The notes below the pieces were generated by a model, which saw nothing but the letters and a program-made list of their open reading frames with translations, was not told the origin of the DNA and did no database searches. A DNA stretch of 6,542 nucleotides from an uncultured Clostridia bacterium. GTDB lineage: Bacteria; Bacillota; Clostridia; Oscillospirales; Butyricicoccaceae. Of the stretch, positions 1 to 5,086 are shown one piece after another. The position numbers and the translations under genes were made by a program. Where the stretch lies: assembly GCA_947856675.1 (NCBI GenBank), contig CANUCM010000006.1:1-6542 (forward strand), read 5' to 3'. Position 1 is the stretch's first letter. Each line of letters opens with the position of its first letter.

Positions 1-28
1 TGAACCCCCTAACGCAAAAGGGGGTTCA
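1..28. terminator. Hairpin, possible terminator of a gene outside the window
   Basis: A perfect 9-bp inverted repeat (tgaaccccc at 1-9, gggggttca at 20-28) encloses a 10-nt loop. On the plus strand it is followed only by a weak T stretch (catttg). On the minus strand the tail lies outside the window, so orientation cannot be decided. Its place just before a second terminator and the end of the minus-strand gene fits a convergent gene junction. Confidence 0.5.
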
Positions 29-57
29 TTTGTATCACAATTAGGGTCATTTGCCAT

Positions 58-90
58 AAAAAAACCGCACCGAAAGGTGCGGTTCTTTTT
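58..90. terminator. Bidirectional Rho-independent terminator
   Basis: A 9-bp stem (aaccgcacc at 63-71, ggtgcggtt at 76-84) is closed by a GAAA tetraloop. It is flanked by an A tract on the left (58-64) and a T tract on the right (86-90), so either transcript ends in a GC-rich hairpin plus U run. On the minus strand the U run is about seven bases, making this the probable end of transcripts from the DtxR-type gene whose stop codon is at 179-181. It can equally stop a plus-strand gene entering from the left. Confidence 0.85.
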
Positions 91-118
91 ATGGATACCG
101 CAGGAAATCAAAAGGCTC

Positions 119-176
119 GGGGCAAGTAAATTGCCCCTGTGCCGGGGTTTTTGAAGCCGCAGGCCCAGGCCCCGGC
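119..176 (-). other. Two hairpins in the 3' trailer of the metalloregulator gene
   Basis: Read on the minus strand, a 7-bp stem (141-147 with 170-176, gccgggg/ccccggc) with a long 22-nt loop comes just after the stop codon of the DtxR-type gene. A second 7-bp stem follows (ggggcaa 119-125, ttgcccc 131-137, loop gtaaa). Neither has a proper U run, although the second is followed by a short T-rich stretch. They may stabilise the mRNA end or act as weak terminators ahead of the strong one at 58-90. Confidence 0.35.
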
Positions 177-178
177 GC

Positions 179-562
179 TTATTTTTCGCGTTTTTCCGCC
201 ATCCGGCTTAAGTGCTGCCGCACGGCGTCAAAGGTCTTTTCGCTGATTACATGCTCAATCCGGCATGCGTCCCGGGCGGCGGTCGTTTCATCGACGCCCA
301 GCTCCGTCAGCATCTGCGTCAGCACCGTATGCCGGGTGTACATGGTTTCTGCAATGGCGAGCCCGCGCTCCGTCAAGGTGAGGGCCCCGTCTTCTTCCAC
401 ACGGACATACCCGTCCTTTTTCAAAATGGACAGCGCCCGGCTGACGCTGGGCTTGGAAAAGCCCATCCGCTCGCCCACGTCAACAGCCCGCACGCGGGCG
501 CCGCTTTTTGAAAGGATATAAATGGTTTCCAGATACATCTGGCCCGACTCGTGAATTGCCAT
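179..562 (-). CDS. Short DtxR/MntR-family metal-dependent transcriptional regulator
   Basis: Predicted cytoplasmic DNA-binding repressor of 127 residues that senses Fe(II) or Mn(II). Residues about 5-60 form the winged helix-turn-helix (recognition region near GFSKPSVSRALSILKKDGYV), and about 68-120 the metal-binding and dimerisation domain. The C-terminal SH3-like domain of DtxR/IdeR is absent, as in short MntR-type proteins. Putative metal ligands by alignment from memory are M9, E12, H78, C100, E103 and H104: M9 and C100 match DtxR (M10, C102), while E12 matches MntR E11. The ancillary-site ligands of DtxR (E83, H98) are T82 and A96 here. The ATG at 562 is chosen because GGAGG lies 5 nt upstream; an in-frame ATG at 625 would precede the predicted promoter and has no such site. 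It is last in the minus-strand series but has its own promoter, and it is not evidently linked to the hydrolases functionally. Family assignment is secure; metal identity is inference. Confidence 0.93.
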   Translation of the reverse strand: MAIHESGQMYLETIYILSKSGARVRAVDVGERMGFSKPSVSRALSILKKDGYVRVEEDGALTLTERGLAIAETMYTRHTVLTQMLTELGVDETTAARDACRIEHVISEKTFDAVRQHLSRMAEKREK

Positions 563-574
563 ACGCGCCTCCGT

Positions 575-594
575 GACACAACCGGTGTTTTGTC
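575..594 (-). promoter_or_regulatory. Candidate autoregulatory operator of the DtxR-type regulator
   Basis: An interrupted palindrome of 20 bp with the pattern GACA-n-AAC-n4-GTT-n-TGTC; seven of ten symmetric pairs match. It lies between the TATAAT box (596-601) and the ribosome binding site, covering the expected transcription start near 589. This is where an autorepressor of the DtxR/MntR family would block transcription. It is not an obvious match to the classical DtxR box (TTAGG type), but the GACA/TGTC ends recall the core of MntR boxes. The symmetry is seen; the protein that binds is inferred. Confidence 0.45.
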
Positions 595-595
595 C

Positions 596-604
596 ATTAT
601 ACCA
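596..604 (-). promoter_or_regulatory. Extended -10 promoter for the DtxR-type gene
   Basis: On the minus strand the sequence reads TGGTATAAT, a perfect -10 hexamer with the TGn extension. No good -35 lies 16-18 bp upstream (TGGCGC at 17 bp spacing), which is tolerated in extended -10 promoters. The predicted start near 589 gives a leader of about 27 nt containing the GGAGG site. This makes the regulator a separate transcription unit from the upstream nitrilase gene. Confidence 0.65.
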
Positions 605-608
605 CAGG

Positions 609-620
609 GCTTTGCAAAGC
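609..620. repeat. Perfect 12-bp palindrome upstream of the -10 box
   Basis: GCTTTGCAAAGC is a perfect palindrome situated 7 bp upstream of the extended -10 motif, next to the expected -35 region, in the gap between the nitrilase stop codon and the DtxR-type gene. It could be a protein-binding site; with no loop it makes a poor hairpin. No known regulator is assigned. Confidence 0.3.
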
Positions 621-646
621 GCCACGGCTTTTGCCCCGCCCGCGCC

Positions 647-1567
647 TCAGTCCTCGCTGACGCTCAGGCGCAGCACGTCGTTTCTGGCGTAGTGGCCGCA
701 CACGTCGTGCTCCATTTTGCTGGCGGGCACCTTCTGCATGTCGAGCTCGGCGTACACAACGGCCTCCCTGTCCCAGACGGTCTCCGACGCCTCGTGCCCG
801 AACGGGTCAATCACGCAGCTGCCGCCCCGGCACACCGTTTCCGGCAGCGCCGCGATTTCCGCCTGCGCGCTTTCGGTGTGCGGGTAGTGTTCCCGCCGGA
901 AATACATGTTGCAGTTGACGACGTAGCAGTGCCCTTCAATGGCGATGTGGCGGATGGTGTTCTGCCATTCGGGGTTGTCGTTGGTGTTGGGGGCAATGTA
1001 CAGCGAGATGCCCTTCTGATACAGGGCCACCCGCGCCAGCGGCATATAGCTTTCCCAGCAGATCAGGCTGCCCATCGGTCCCCAGGGGGTGTCCATAACG
1101 GGAAAATAATCCCGGTCCGCGTCGCCCCACACCACGCGCTCCGAGCCGGTGGGCTTGAGCTTGCGGTGGTTTGTGACGCGGCCGTCGGGCGCCGCCATGA
1201 AGTTTGCGTTGTACAGCGTCCCGGTCACGGGATCGCGCTCGGAATACCCCAGGCTGACATACACCCCGTGCTCCGCGGCACAGGCCGCAATGCGCCCCAT
1301 TTCCGGGCCGTCGGCCAGCAGGGAATTGTCATAGTAGGCCTTCCAGTCGGCCCGGCCGGCCTGCGTGCGGCTGCCCACGGTAAAGCCGAAGGTCATGCCG
1401 TACGGGTATCCCGGCACGGCGAGCTCGGGAAACACGACAAGCTCCGCCCCGCGGGCGGCGCATTCGCCGATGCGGCGCAGCACCCCGTCCACGCCGCGGG
1501 CGCTGTCGAACATGACGGGCGTCGACTGGACGACCGCGATTTTGCAGGTGTTTTTCAGATTTCTCAT
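647..1567 (-). CDS. Nitrilase-superfamily carbon-nitrogen hydrolase, nitrilase-like branch
   Basis: Predicted cytoplasmic thiol hydrolase of 306 residues acting on a nitrile or amide C-N bond to give a carboxylate and ammonia. The Glu-Lys-Cys triad is visible: E48 in VVFPELAVPGYPYG, K136 in NHRKLKPTGSER and C170 in LICWESYMPLAR. E143 in the SER segment matches the second, structural Glu. The motif around 201-214 (EWQNTIRHIAIEGHCYVVN) also matches true nitrilases, as does FPE...PGYPYG, rather than carbamoylputrescine amidases or aliphatic amidases. Two deviations from the usual pattern are CWES instead of CWEH/CWEN and WGDADRDYF where nitrilases often have WGxGDGS. Length fits the family. Two ATGs compete: 1570 sits only 2 nt after GGAGG, 1567 sits 5 nt after, so 1567 is preferred. 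It follows the amidohydrolase gene in the same direction with an 86-bp gap holding a strong palindrome. Substrate is unknown; an amidase activity cannot be excluded. Confidence 0.92.
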   Translation of the reverse strand: MRNLKNTCKIAVVQSTPVMFDSARGVDGVLRRIGECAARGAELVVFPELAVPGYPYGMTFGFTVGSRTQAGRADWKAYYDNSLLADGPEMGRIAACAAEHGVYVSLGYSERDPVTGTLYNANFMAAPDGRVTNHRKLKPTGSERVVWGDADRDYFPVMDTPWGPMGSLICWESYMPLARVALYQKGISLYIAPNTNDNPEWQNTIRHIAIEGHCYVVNCNMYFRREHYPHTESAQAEIAALPETVCRGGSCVIDPFGHEASETVWDREAVVYAELDMQKVPASKMEHDVCGHYARNDVLRLSVSED

Positions 1568-1590
1568 CATTTCCTCCCGGTTTTACGCTG

Positions 1591-1637
1591 CCGCCCGCAC
1601 GAAAAGGCACGCCGCGGCGTGCCTTTTCGCAGGGCGG
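1591..1637. terminator. Large palindrome between amidohydrolase and nitrilase genes, possible attenuator or terminator
   Basis: A perfect 15+15-bp inverted repeat without spacer (1600-1614 and 1615-1629) is extended, after a small internal bulge, by ccgccc (1591-1596) pairing with gggcgg (1632-1637). The core ggcacgccg/cggcgtgcc is flanked by AAAA and TTTT, giving a bidirectional layout like that of a weak terminator with only four U residues. It begins 17 nt beyond the amidohydrolase stop and precedes the ribosome binding site of the nitrilase gene. Partial termination or mRNA end protection between the two genes is the likely role. Confidence 0.6.
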
Positions 1638-1653
1638 AGATATGTACAAGGCG

Positions 1654-2823
1654 TCAGTCGCACAGGTTGTCGTAAACTTCGCCCTCGATGATGGTCTTTT
1701 CGCACAGGCTCAGGCTGCTGAACGGGATGCCGCTCCAGATGGCAAGGTCGGCGTCCTTGCCCGCTTCCAGCGAGCCGACGCGGCTGTCCAGCCCCAGAAG
1801 GCGCGCCGGGCGGATGGTGACCGCCTCAAAGGCCGCCTGCTCGCTCAGGCCGCGCGCGATGCACAGCCCGACATGCATGGGCAGGTACTTGGTGTCGCCC
1901 GAGGTGTCCTCGGTCAGGCAGAAGTTGATGCCCGCCTGCTCCATTTTGGCCGGGGTGTCCAGACGGCAGCCCCAGATTTCCATTTTGCTCTTGCCCATGG
2001 TCAGCGGGCCGACCACGGCGGTCACGCCGTGTTCTTTGAGGAAATCGAGGATTTTATAGCCCTCGGTGCAGTGCTCAATGGAAAAGTCCAGCCCGAACTC
2101 CTCGGCGATGCGCACCGCCGTCACCACGTCGTCGGCGCGGTGGCTGTGAATGCGGCATTTCATTTGCCCGCGCACGACCGGCACCAGCGGCTCTAAGCGG
2201 AAATCGGGCTTGGGCGCTTCTTTTTCGGGGTTTTTCTCGTGCTCAAGCTTTGCGTCGGAATACACCTTTGCGTTAAACAGCGCCTCGCGCAGCACCGCGC
2301 CGACGCCCATGCGCGTCGAAGGCAGCTTTTTCTGGCCGCCGTAACAGCTGCGGGGGTTTTCGCCGAGCGCCATTTTCATGTGCTCTGTACCGGGAATGAC
2401 GATGTCAAAAACCGTCGCGCCCGCGCGCGTCTTGAAGCTGATGCCCGTGCCGCACACGACGTTGGCCGAGCCCGGCCCGGTGTAGCAGGTGGTAAACCCG
2501 CCGCGGCGCGCCTCCGCAATGCCGGGGTCGTGCGGATTGAGGGCGTCTATGCCGCGCACATACGGCGTCACGGGGCTTGTGATCTCGTTGCCGTCGTACT
2601 GGCTGTGCATGTCGCGCGGCTCGTTGAAGGTGGAAAGATGCGTGTGCGCATCGATAAACCCGGGGGTCACCCATTTTCCCGCAGCGTCGATGACGCAGGC
2701 GTCGGCCGGAATGTCCAGGCTGCGGCCCACCGCGGCGATCTTCCCGTCCTTTATCAGCACGTCGCCCTGCTCCAGCACCCCGTTTGTCACCGTGATGACC
2801 TTTCCGTTTTTGATAGCAAGCAT
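1654..2823 (-). CDS. Metal-dependent amidohydrolase, imidazolonepropionase-related (COG1228-like)
   Basis: Predicted cytoplasmic hydrolase of 389 residues in the amidohydrolase superfamily, acting on an amide or cyclic amide bond at a metal centre. An N-terminal beta-sandwich (about 1-52) leads into the TIM barrel starting at TPGFIDAHTH, with metal ligands H60 and H62. Further motifs are ITSPVTPYVRGIDALNP (81-97), GPGSANVVCGTG (116-127), KMALGENP (150-157), IHSHRADD (H226, H228), IEHCTEGYK (H251) and LTEDTSGD (303-310). The C-terminal sandwich returns at RVGSLEAGKDADLAIWSG, characteristic of this family. The last barrel ligand, usually Asp in TDH, aligns with E305 here (TED), and EHGTEGH reads EHCTEGY; both comparisons are from memory. 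The ATG at 2823 has AGAGG 5 nt and AAGGAG 8 nt upstream. It lies between the LysR gene (78-bp gap) and the nitrilase gene, all in one direction, suggesting joint use in breakdown of a nitrogen compound. The exact substrate is not recognisable; prolidase-like or hydantoinase-like activity is possible. Confidence 0.9.
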   Translation of the reverse strand: MLAIKNGKVITVTNGVLEQGDVLIKDGKIAAVGRSLDIPADACVIDAAGKWVTPGFIDAHTHLSTFNEPRDMHSQYDGNEITSPVTPYVRGIDALNPHDPGIAEARRGGFTTCYTGPGSANVVCGTGISFKTRAGATVFDIVIPGTEHMKMALGENPRSCYGGQKKLPSTRMGVGAVLREALFNAKVYSDAKLEHEKNPEKEAPKPDFRLEPLVPVVRGQMKCRIHSHRADDVVTAVRIAEEFGLDFSIEHCTEGYKILDFLKEHGVTAVVGPLTMGKSKMEIWGCRLDTPAKMEQAGINFCLTEDTSGDTKYLPMHVGLCIARGLSEQAAFEAVTIRPARLLGLDSRVGSLEAGKDADLAIWSGIPFSSLSLCEKTIIEGEVYDNLCD

Positions 2824-2852
2824 AGTTTCCTCTCCTTTTTTATATAGTGTCC

Positions 2853-2901
2853 GGGCCGGCGCGCAGGCGTCCGGCCCCTCGGTTTTTCCGCACAGGGCCG
2901 G
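2853..2901. promoter_or_regulatory. Mutually exclusive hairpins upstream of the amidohydrolase gene
   Basis: Three 7-bp segments lie in the gap after the LysR gene: gggccgg at 2853-2859, ccggccc at 2871-2877 and gggccgg at 2895-2901. The middle one can pair with either neighbour (11-nt or 17-nt loop), but not both. Neither stem has a U run on the minus strand, so a normal terminator is not formed there; on the plus strand the 2853-2877 stem is followed by ctcggttttt. It may be an attenuator-like or processing structure, or a by-product of high GC content. Confidence 0.35.
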
Positions 2902-3852
2902 TCACTTCAGCCGGCTGACGCTGTTTTCGCACAGCGCGGTAATCTCCTCCACATATTCGGCCGCCATGGACGACATCGCTTCTTTTCTGCCGACAATCCA
3001 GCCCGCCACATATTCAAACGGCAGCGCCGGCAGCGGCACCTGACGCACGCGCATGGCGCGCGGGACCTGCAGCCCCGCGTGCTCGTACACGCCCATGCTG
3101 ACCGCAAGGCACAGCGGGTCAAACTCGCCCACCGGATCGCTGTAGCTGCCGTCGACTTCCTCTTCGACAATTTTGCTGACGCCCAGCATCCGGGCGATTT
3201 CATAGTGCATCTCGCGGAACACGCTCATCTCCTCGGCGGGCACCGCGAGGGTATACTCCCTGAGCATGGCGGCCACGCGCTCAGGGCGGGTTTCCCCGCT
3301 TAAGGGGTGGTTGTGCGGCACAAGCAGCGACGGCGGGAAGCGGTGGATGGGGGTGTAGACAATGCCGCTGTTGCGCAGCACCTTGATGATCTTTTTGCTG
3401 CAGTGGTTGCTGATATAGATGAGCCCGACCTCCGAGGTCTTGTTCATCACATCGAAAATGACGCCGGACAGGCTGTTCTGGATGTGGTGCACGCGCACCG
3501 ACTCATGCACATGCCGGCTGACGACACTGAGAAAGGCGTGGGTGGAAAAGCGCATCTGCGCCGCCGAAACGCGCAGGTTGAGCTGGCGGCTGACGGTGTC
3601 CTCACGGGCCAGGGTGCGGATGCTCTCCTCCGAGCGCAGCATGTCCTGCGCGTAGCGCAGAATCTCCTCGCCGAACGGGGTCAGCGACGTGCCCGTGTAA
3701 GTGCGCACCAGGATTTCCCTGCCCAGCTCCTTTTCCAGCGCCCCGATGGATTTGCTCAGCGAGGGCTGGGTCATAAACAGGTTCTGTGCCGCACGGTTGA
3801 TGGATCCGCTTCGGTGAATTTCCACAAGCTGTTTCATCTGATCGAAATTCAT
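2902..3852 (-). CDS. LysR-family transcriptional regulator
   Basis: Predicted cytoplasmic tetrameric regulator of 316 residues. Residues 1-60 form the winged helix-turn-helix (FDQMKQLVEIHRSGSINRAAQNLFMTQPSLSKSI region, then LEKELGREILVRTYTGTSLTPFGEEIL). A linker helix follows (about 60-88), then a periplasmic-binding-protein-like effector domain from about 90 to 300. The ATG at 3852 gives the canonical LysR N-terminus and has AGGGGAG 8 nt upstream; a longer reading frame back to 3942 would overlap the predicted promoter and is not used. The gene is divergent from the importer operon and upstream of the two hydrolases, the usual place for a LysR protein that activates its neighbours in response to a pathway metabolite and represses itself. 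The effector cannot be predicted; the sensing domain is generic. Confidence 0.94.
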   Translation of the reverse strand: MNFDQMKQLVEIHRSGSINRAAQNLFMTQPSLSKSIGALEKELGREILVRTYTGTSLTPFGEEILRYAQDMLRSEESIRTLAREDTVSRQLNLRVSAAQMRFSTHAFLSVVSRHVHESVRVHHIQNSLSGVIFDVMNKTSEVGLIYISNHCSKKIIKVLRNSGIVYTPIHRFPPSLLVPHNHPLSGETRPERVAAMLREYTLAVPAEEMSVFREMHYEIARMLGVSKIVEEEVDGSYSDPVGEFDPLCLAVSMGVYEHAGLQVPRAMRVRQVPLPALPFEYVAGWIVGRKEAMSSMAAEYVEEITALCENSVSRLK

Positions 3853-3926
3853 GCATTGTGCTCCCCTTGAGTTATTCCGCTTTTTTATAATAGGCCGAGT
3901 TTTTTTCTCTAAGCAGTGCGGCGCGC

Positions 3927-3944
3927 AAGTGTTATAATACACTT
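3927..3944. promoter_or_regulatory. Candidate LysR-type operator
   Basis: The inverted repeat aagtgt-tataat-acactt (6-bp arms, 6-bp spacer) overlaps the -10 box of the predicted LysR promoter and also presents a perfect TATAAT (3933-3938) on the plus strand with no good -35. It is followed by two tandem acttat copies (3941-3952). A dyad of this size containing T-N11-A at the regulator's own promoter is the classic arrangement for LysR autorepression combined with activation of the divergent operon. The symmetry is seen; binding is inferred. Confidence 0.5.
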
Positions 3945-3957
3945 ATACTTATGTCAA
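3931..3957 (-). promoter_or_regulatory. Promoter for the LysR gene
   Basis: On the minus strand a perfect -35 TTGACA (3957-3952) is followed after 15 bp by TATAAC (3936-3931), five of six matches to the -10 consensus. The spacer is at the short end of the usable range. Start would be near 3924, leaving a leader of about 70 nt. An additional TATTATAA near 3886-3893 could be a second -10 but lacks a -35. Confidence 0.5.
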
Positions 3958-4096
3958 ATTTCGAGTGTTTTAGGGGGTAATTATCGCCAAAACTTCTGCC
4001 CGCTGCTTTTTCGGCTTGATCATATTTTACTATAACCCGCGCGCAATCACAAGCATTGTCTGTTGAATCTTTTTTAAAAGAGCCCATTCGTGCACT

Positions 4097-4125
4097 TTCA
4101 CATGCTTTGACCGGAGAATTACTAT
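4097..4125 (+). promoter_or_regulatory. Possible promoter of the importer operon
   Basis: TTCACA (4097-4102) and TACTAT (4120-4125) are spaced by 17 bp. The match is five of six and four of six. The predicted start near 4132 would fall inside the ribosome binding site at 4129-4136, so this promoter would give a transcript with almost no leader. That makes it doubtful; a LysR-activated start further upstream is an alternative. Confidence 0.22.
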
Positions 4126-4128
4126 AGC

Positions 4129-4136
4129 AAGGGGAG
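4129..4136 (+). promoter_or_regulatory. Ribosome binding site that selects a GTG start
   Basis: AAGGGGAG directly abuts the ATG at 4137, leaving no spacing, whereas the in-frame GTG at 4143 lies 6 nt after GGAG. The same octamer serves the LysR gene on the opposite strand with 8-nt spacing. The GTG is therefore the better start for the first permease. Confidence 0.6.
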
Positions 4137-4142
4137 ATGTCT

Positions 4143-5072
4143 GTGTACCGGTACGTTTTGAAACGCCTGCTTCTGCTCATTCCGATCATCGTAGGCGTCA
4201 CGTTCATTGTCTTTTTCATTCTGGACCTCACGCCGGGAGATCCGGGGCGGCTGCTTCTGGGGCCGCTGGCCCCGCAGGAAGCCGTCGACCGGAAAAACGA
4301 GGAGCTTGGCTACAACAACCCGTTTTTCACCCGGTATCTTTCCTACATGAGCGGCGCGCTGCGCGGGGACTTCGGCGAGTCCTACCGCACGAGCCAGCCC
4401 GTATTCAGCGAAATCCTGCCGCGGTTCCCGACCACGCTCACGCTGGCGTTTTTGGCCGTTGTCGCCTCGGTGGCCATCGGCATACCGCTGGGTATTCTTT
4501 CGGCCGTGCGGCAGTATTCCAAGCTTGACACAACGGCGACCATTTCGGCCATGTTTGTCGCCTCGGTGCCCGACTTCTGGCTGGGGCTGATGCTCATGCT
4601 GCTCTTCTCGCTCAAGCTGCGCCTGCTGCCCCCCGACGGCATTGACAGCCCGCTGGGCTACATCATGCCCACGCTGGCGCTGGCGCTGCCCTCCTCGGCC
4701 TCCATCCTGCGCCTGACGCGCACCACCATGCTGGAAACCATCCGGCAGGACTACATCCGCACGGCCAAGGCCAAGGGCGCCAGCGAAAAGTCCATCATCT
4801 GGAAGCACGCTCTGAAAATCGCGCTGCTGCCCATCATCACCGTCGTGGGAAGCCAGTTCGGCTACCTGCTCGGCGGCTCCATCGTCGTCGAGACGGTGTT
4901 CAGCGTCCCCGGGCTCGGCATGCTGACCGTCACGGCCATCAAGGCAAAGGACATGCCCCAGGTCATGGGCGCCATTTTGTTCCTCGCCGTTTTGTTTGTC
5001 ATCATCATGCTGCTGGTGGATCTGTTGTACGCTTTTGTGGATCCGCGCATCAAAGCCCGGTATAAAGCATAG
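4143..5072 (+). CDS. Opp/Dpp-type ABC transporter permease, DppB-like
   Basis: Inner-membrane subunit of a peptide/nickel/opine-class importer, 309 residues from the GTG start. The start gives the typical beginning YRYVLKRLLLLIP, a first membrane segment at about 7-28 and an external loop beginning LTPGDPGRLLLG. Five more hydrophobic segments follow. The EAA coupling loop, which contacts the ATPase, is at about 204-233 (YIRTAKAKGAS...ALLPIIT, with conserved G212). The segment GGSIVVETVFSVPGLG and the ending YAFVDPRIKARY are strong family marks. An ATG two codons upstream is possible but sits directly on the ribosome binding site. The second permease gene begins 14 bp after the stop, so the two are co-transcribed. 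Substrate class cannot be set by the permease alone; dipeptides, oligopeptides, nickel and other small peptide-like compounds all use this family. Confidence 0.95.
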   Translation: MYRYVLKRLLLLIPIIVGVTFIVFFILDLTPGDPGRLLLGPLAPQEAVDRKNEELGYNNPFFTRYLSYMSGALRGDFGESYRTSQPVFSEILPRFPTTLTLAFLAVVASVAIGIPLGILSAVRQYSKLDTTATISAMFVASVPDFWLGLMLMLLFSLKLRLLPPDGIDSPLGYIMPTLALALPSSASILRLTRTTMLETIRQDYIRTAKAKGASEKSIIWKHALKIALLPIITVVGSQFGYLLGGSIVVETVFSVPGLGMLTVTAIKAKDMPQVMGAILFLAVLFVIIMLLVDLLYAFVDPRIKARYKA

Positions 5073-5086
5073 GAAGGAGCGTTTCA

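Larger units (their letters stand above)
3853..4142. other. Divergent intergenic control region
   Basis: About 290 bp, clearly more AT-rich than the flanking genes, separates the LysR gene from the importer operon. It holds the LysR promoter and palindrome near 3927-3957, a second AT-rich stretch with a TATAAC box (4031-4036) lacking a convincing -35, and a possible promoter close to the permease gene. Reading frames crossing it are short, lack family features and are not considered genes. No terminator with a U run was found. Confidence 0.7.

Noticed and set aside
563..625. N-terminal extension of the DtxR-type protein to an ATG at 625
   Set aside because: It would include the -10 box and the candidate operator, lacks a ribosome binding site and does not resemble the family N-terminus; the ATG at 562 with GGAGG is better.
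551..1675. Long plus-strand open frame (374 codons) opposite the nitrilase gene
   Set aside because: It is a shadow frame in GC-rich DNA: rich in His, Arg, Ala and Val, with no family motifs and no ribosome binding site, while the minus strand holds a clear catalytic triad.
4107..4125. TTGACC upstream of TACTAT as a promoter
   Set aside because: The spacer is only 7 bp, too short for a sigma-70-type promoter.
3861..4136. Inverted copies of CAAGGGGAG at both edges of the divergent region (3861-3869 and 4128-4136) as a possible repeat element
   Set aside because: Each copy is simply the Shine-Dalgarno sequence of the divergent gene it precedes.
3932..4231. Minus-strand open frame of 99 codons in the divergent region
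   Set aside because: It covers the promoter region and the start of the permease gene, has no matching family or good ribosome binding site, and is unlikely to be translated.
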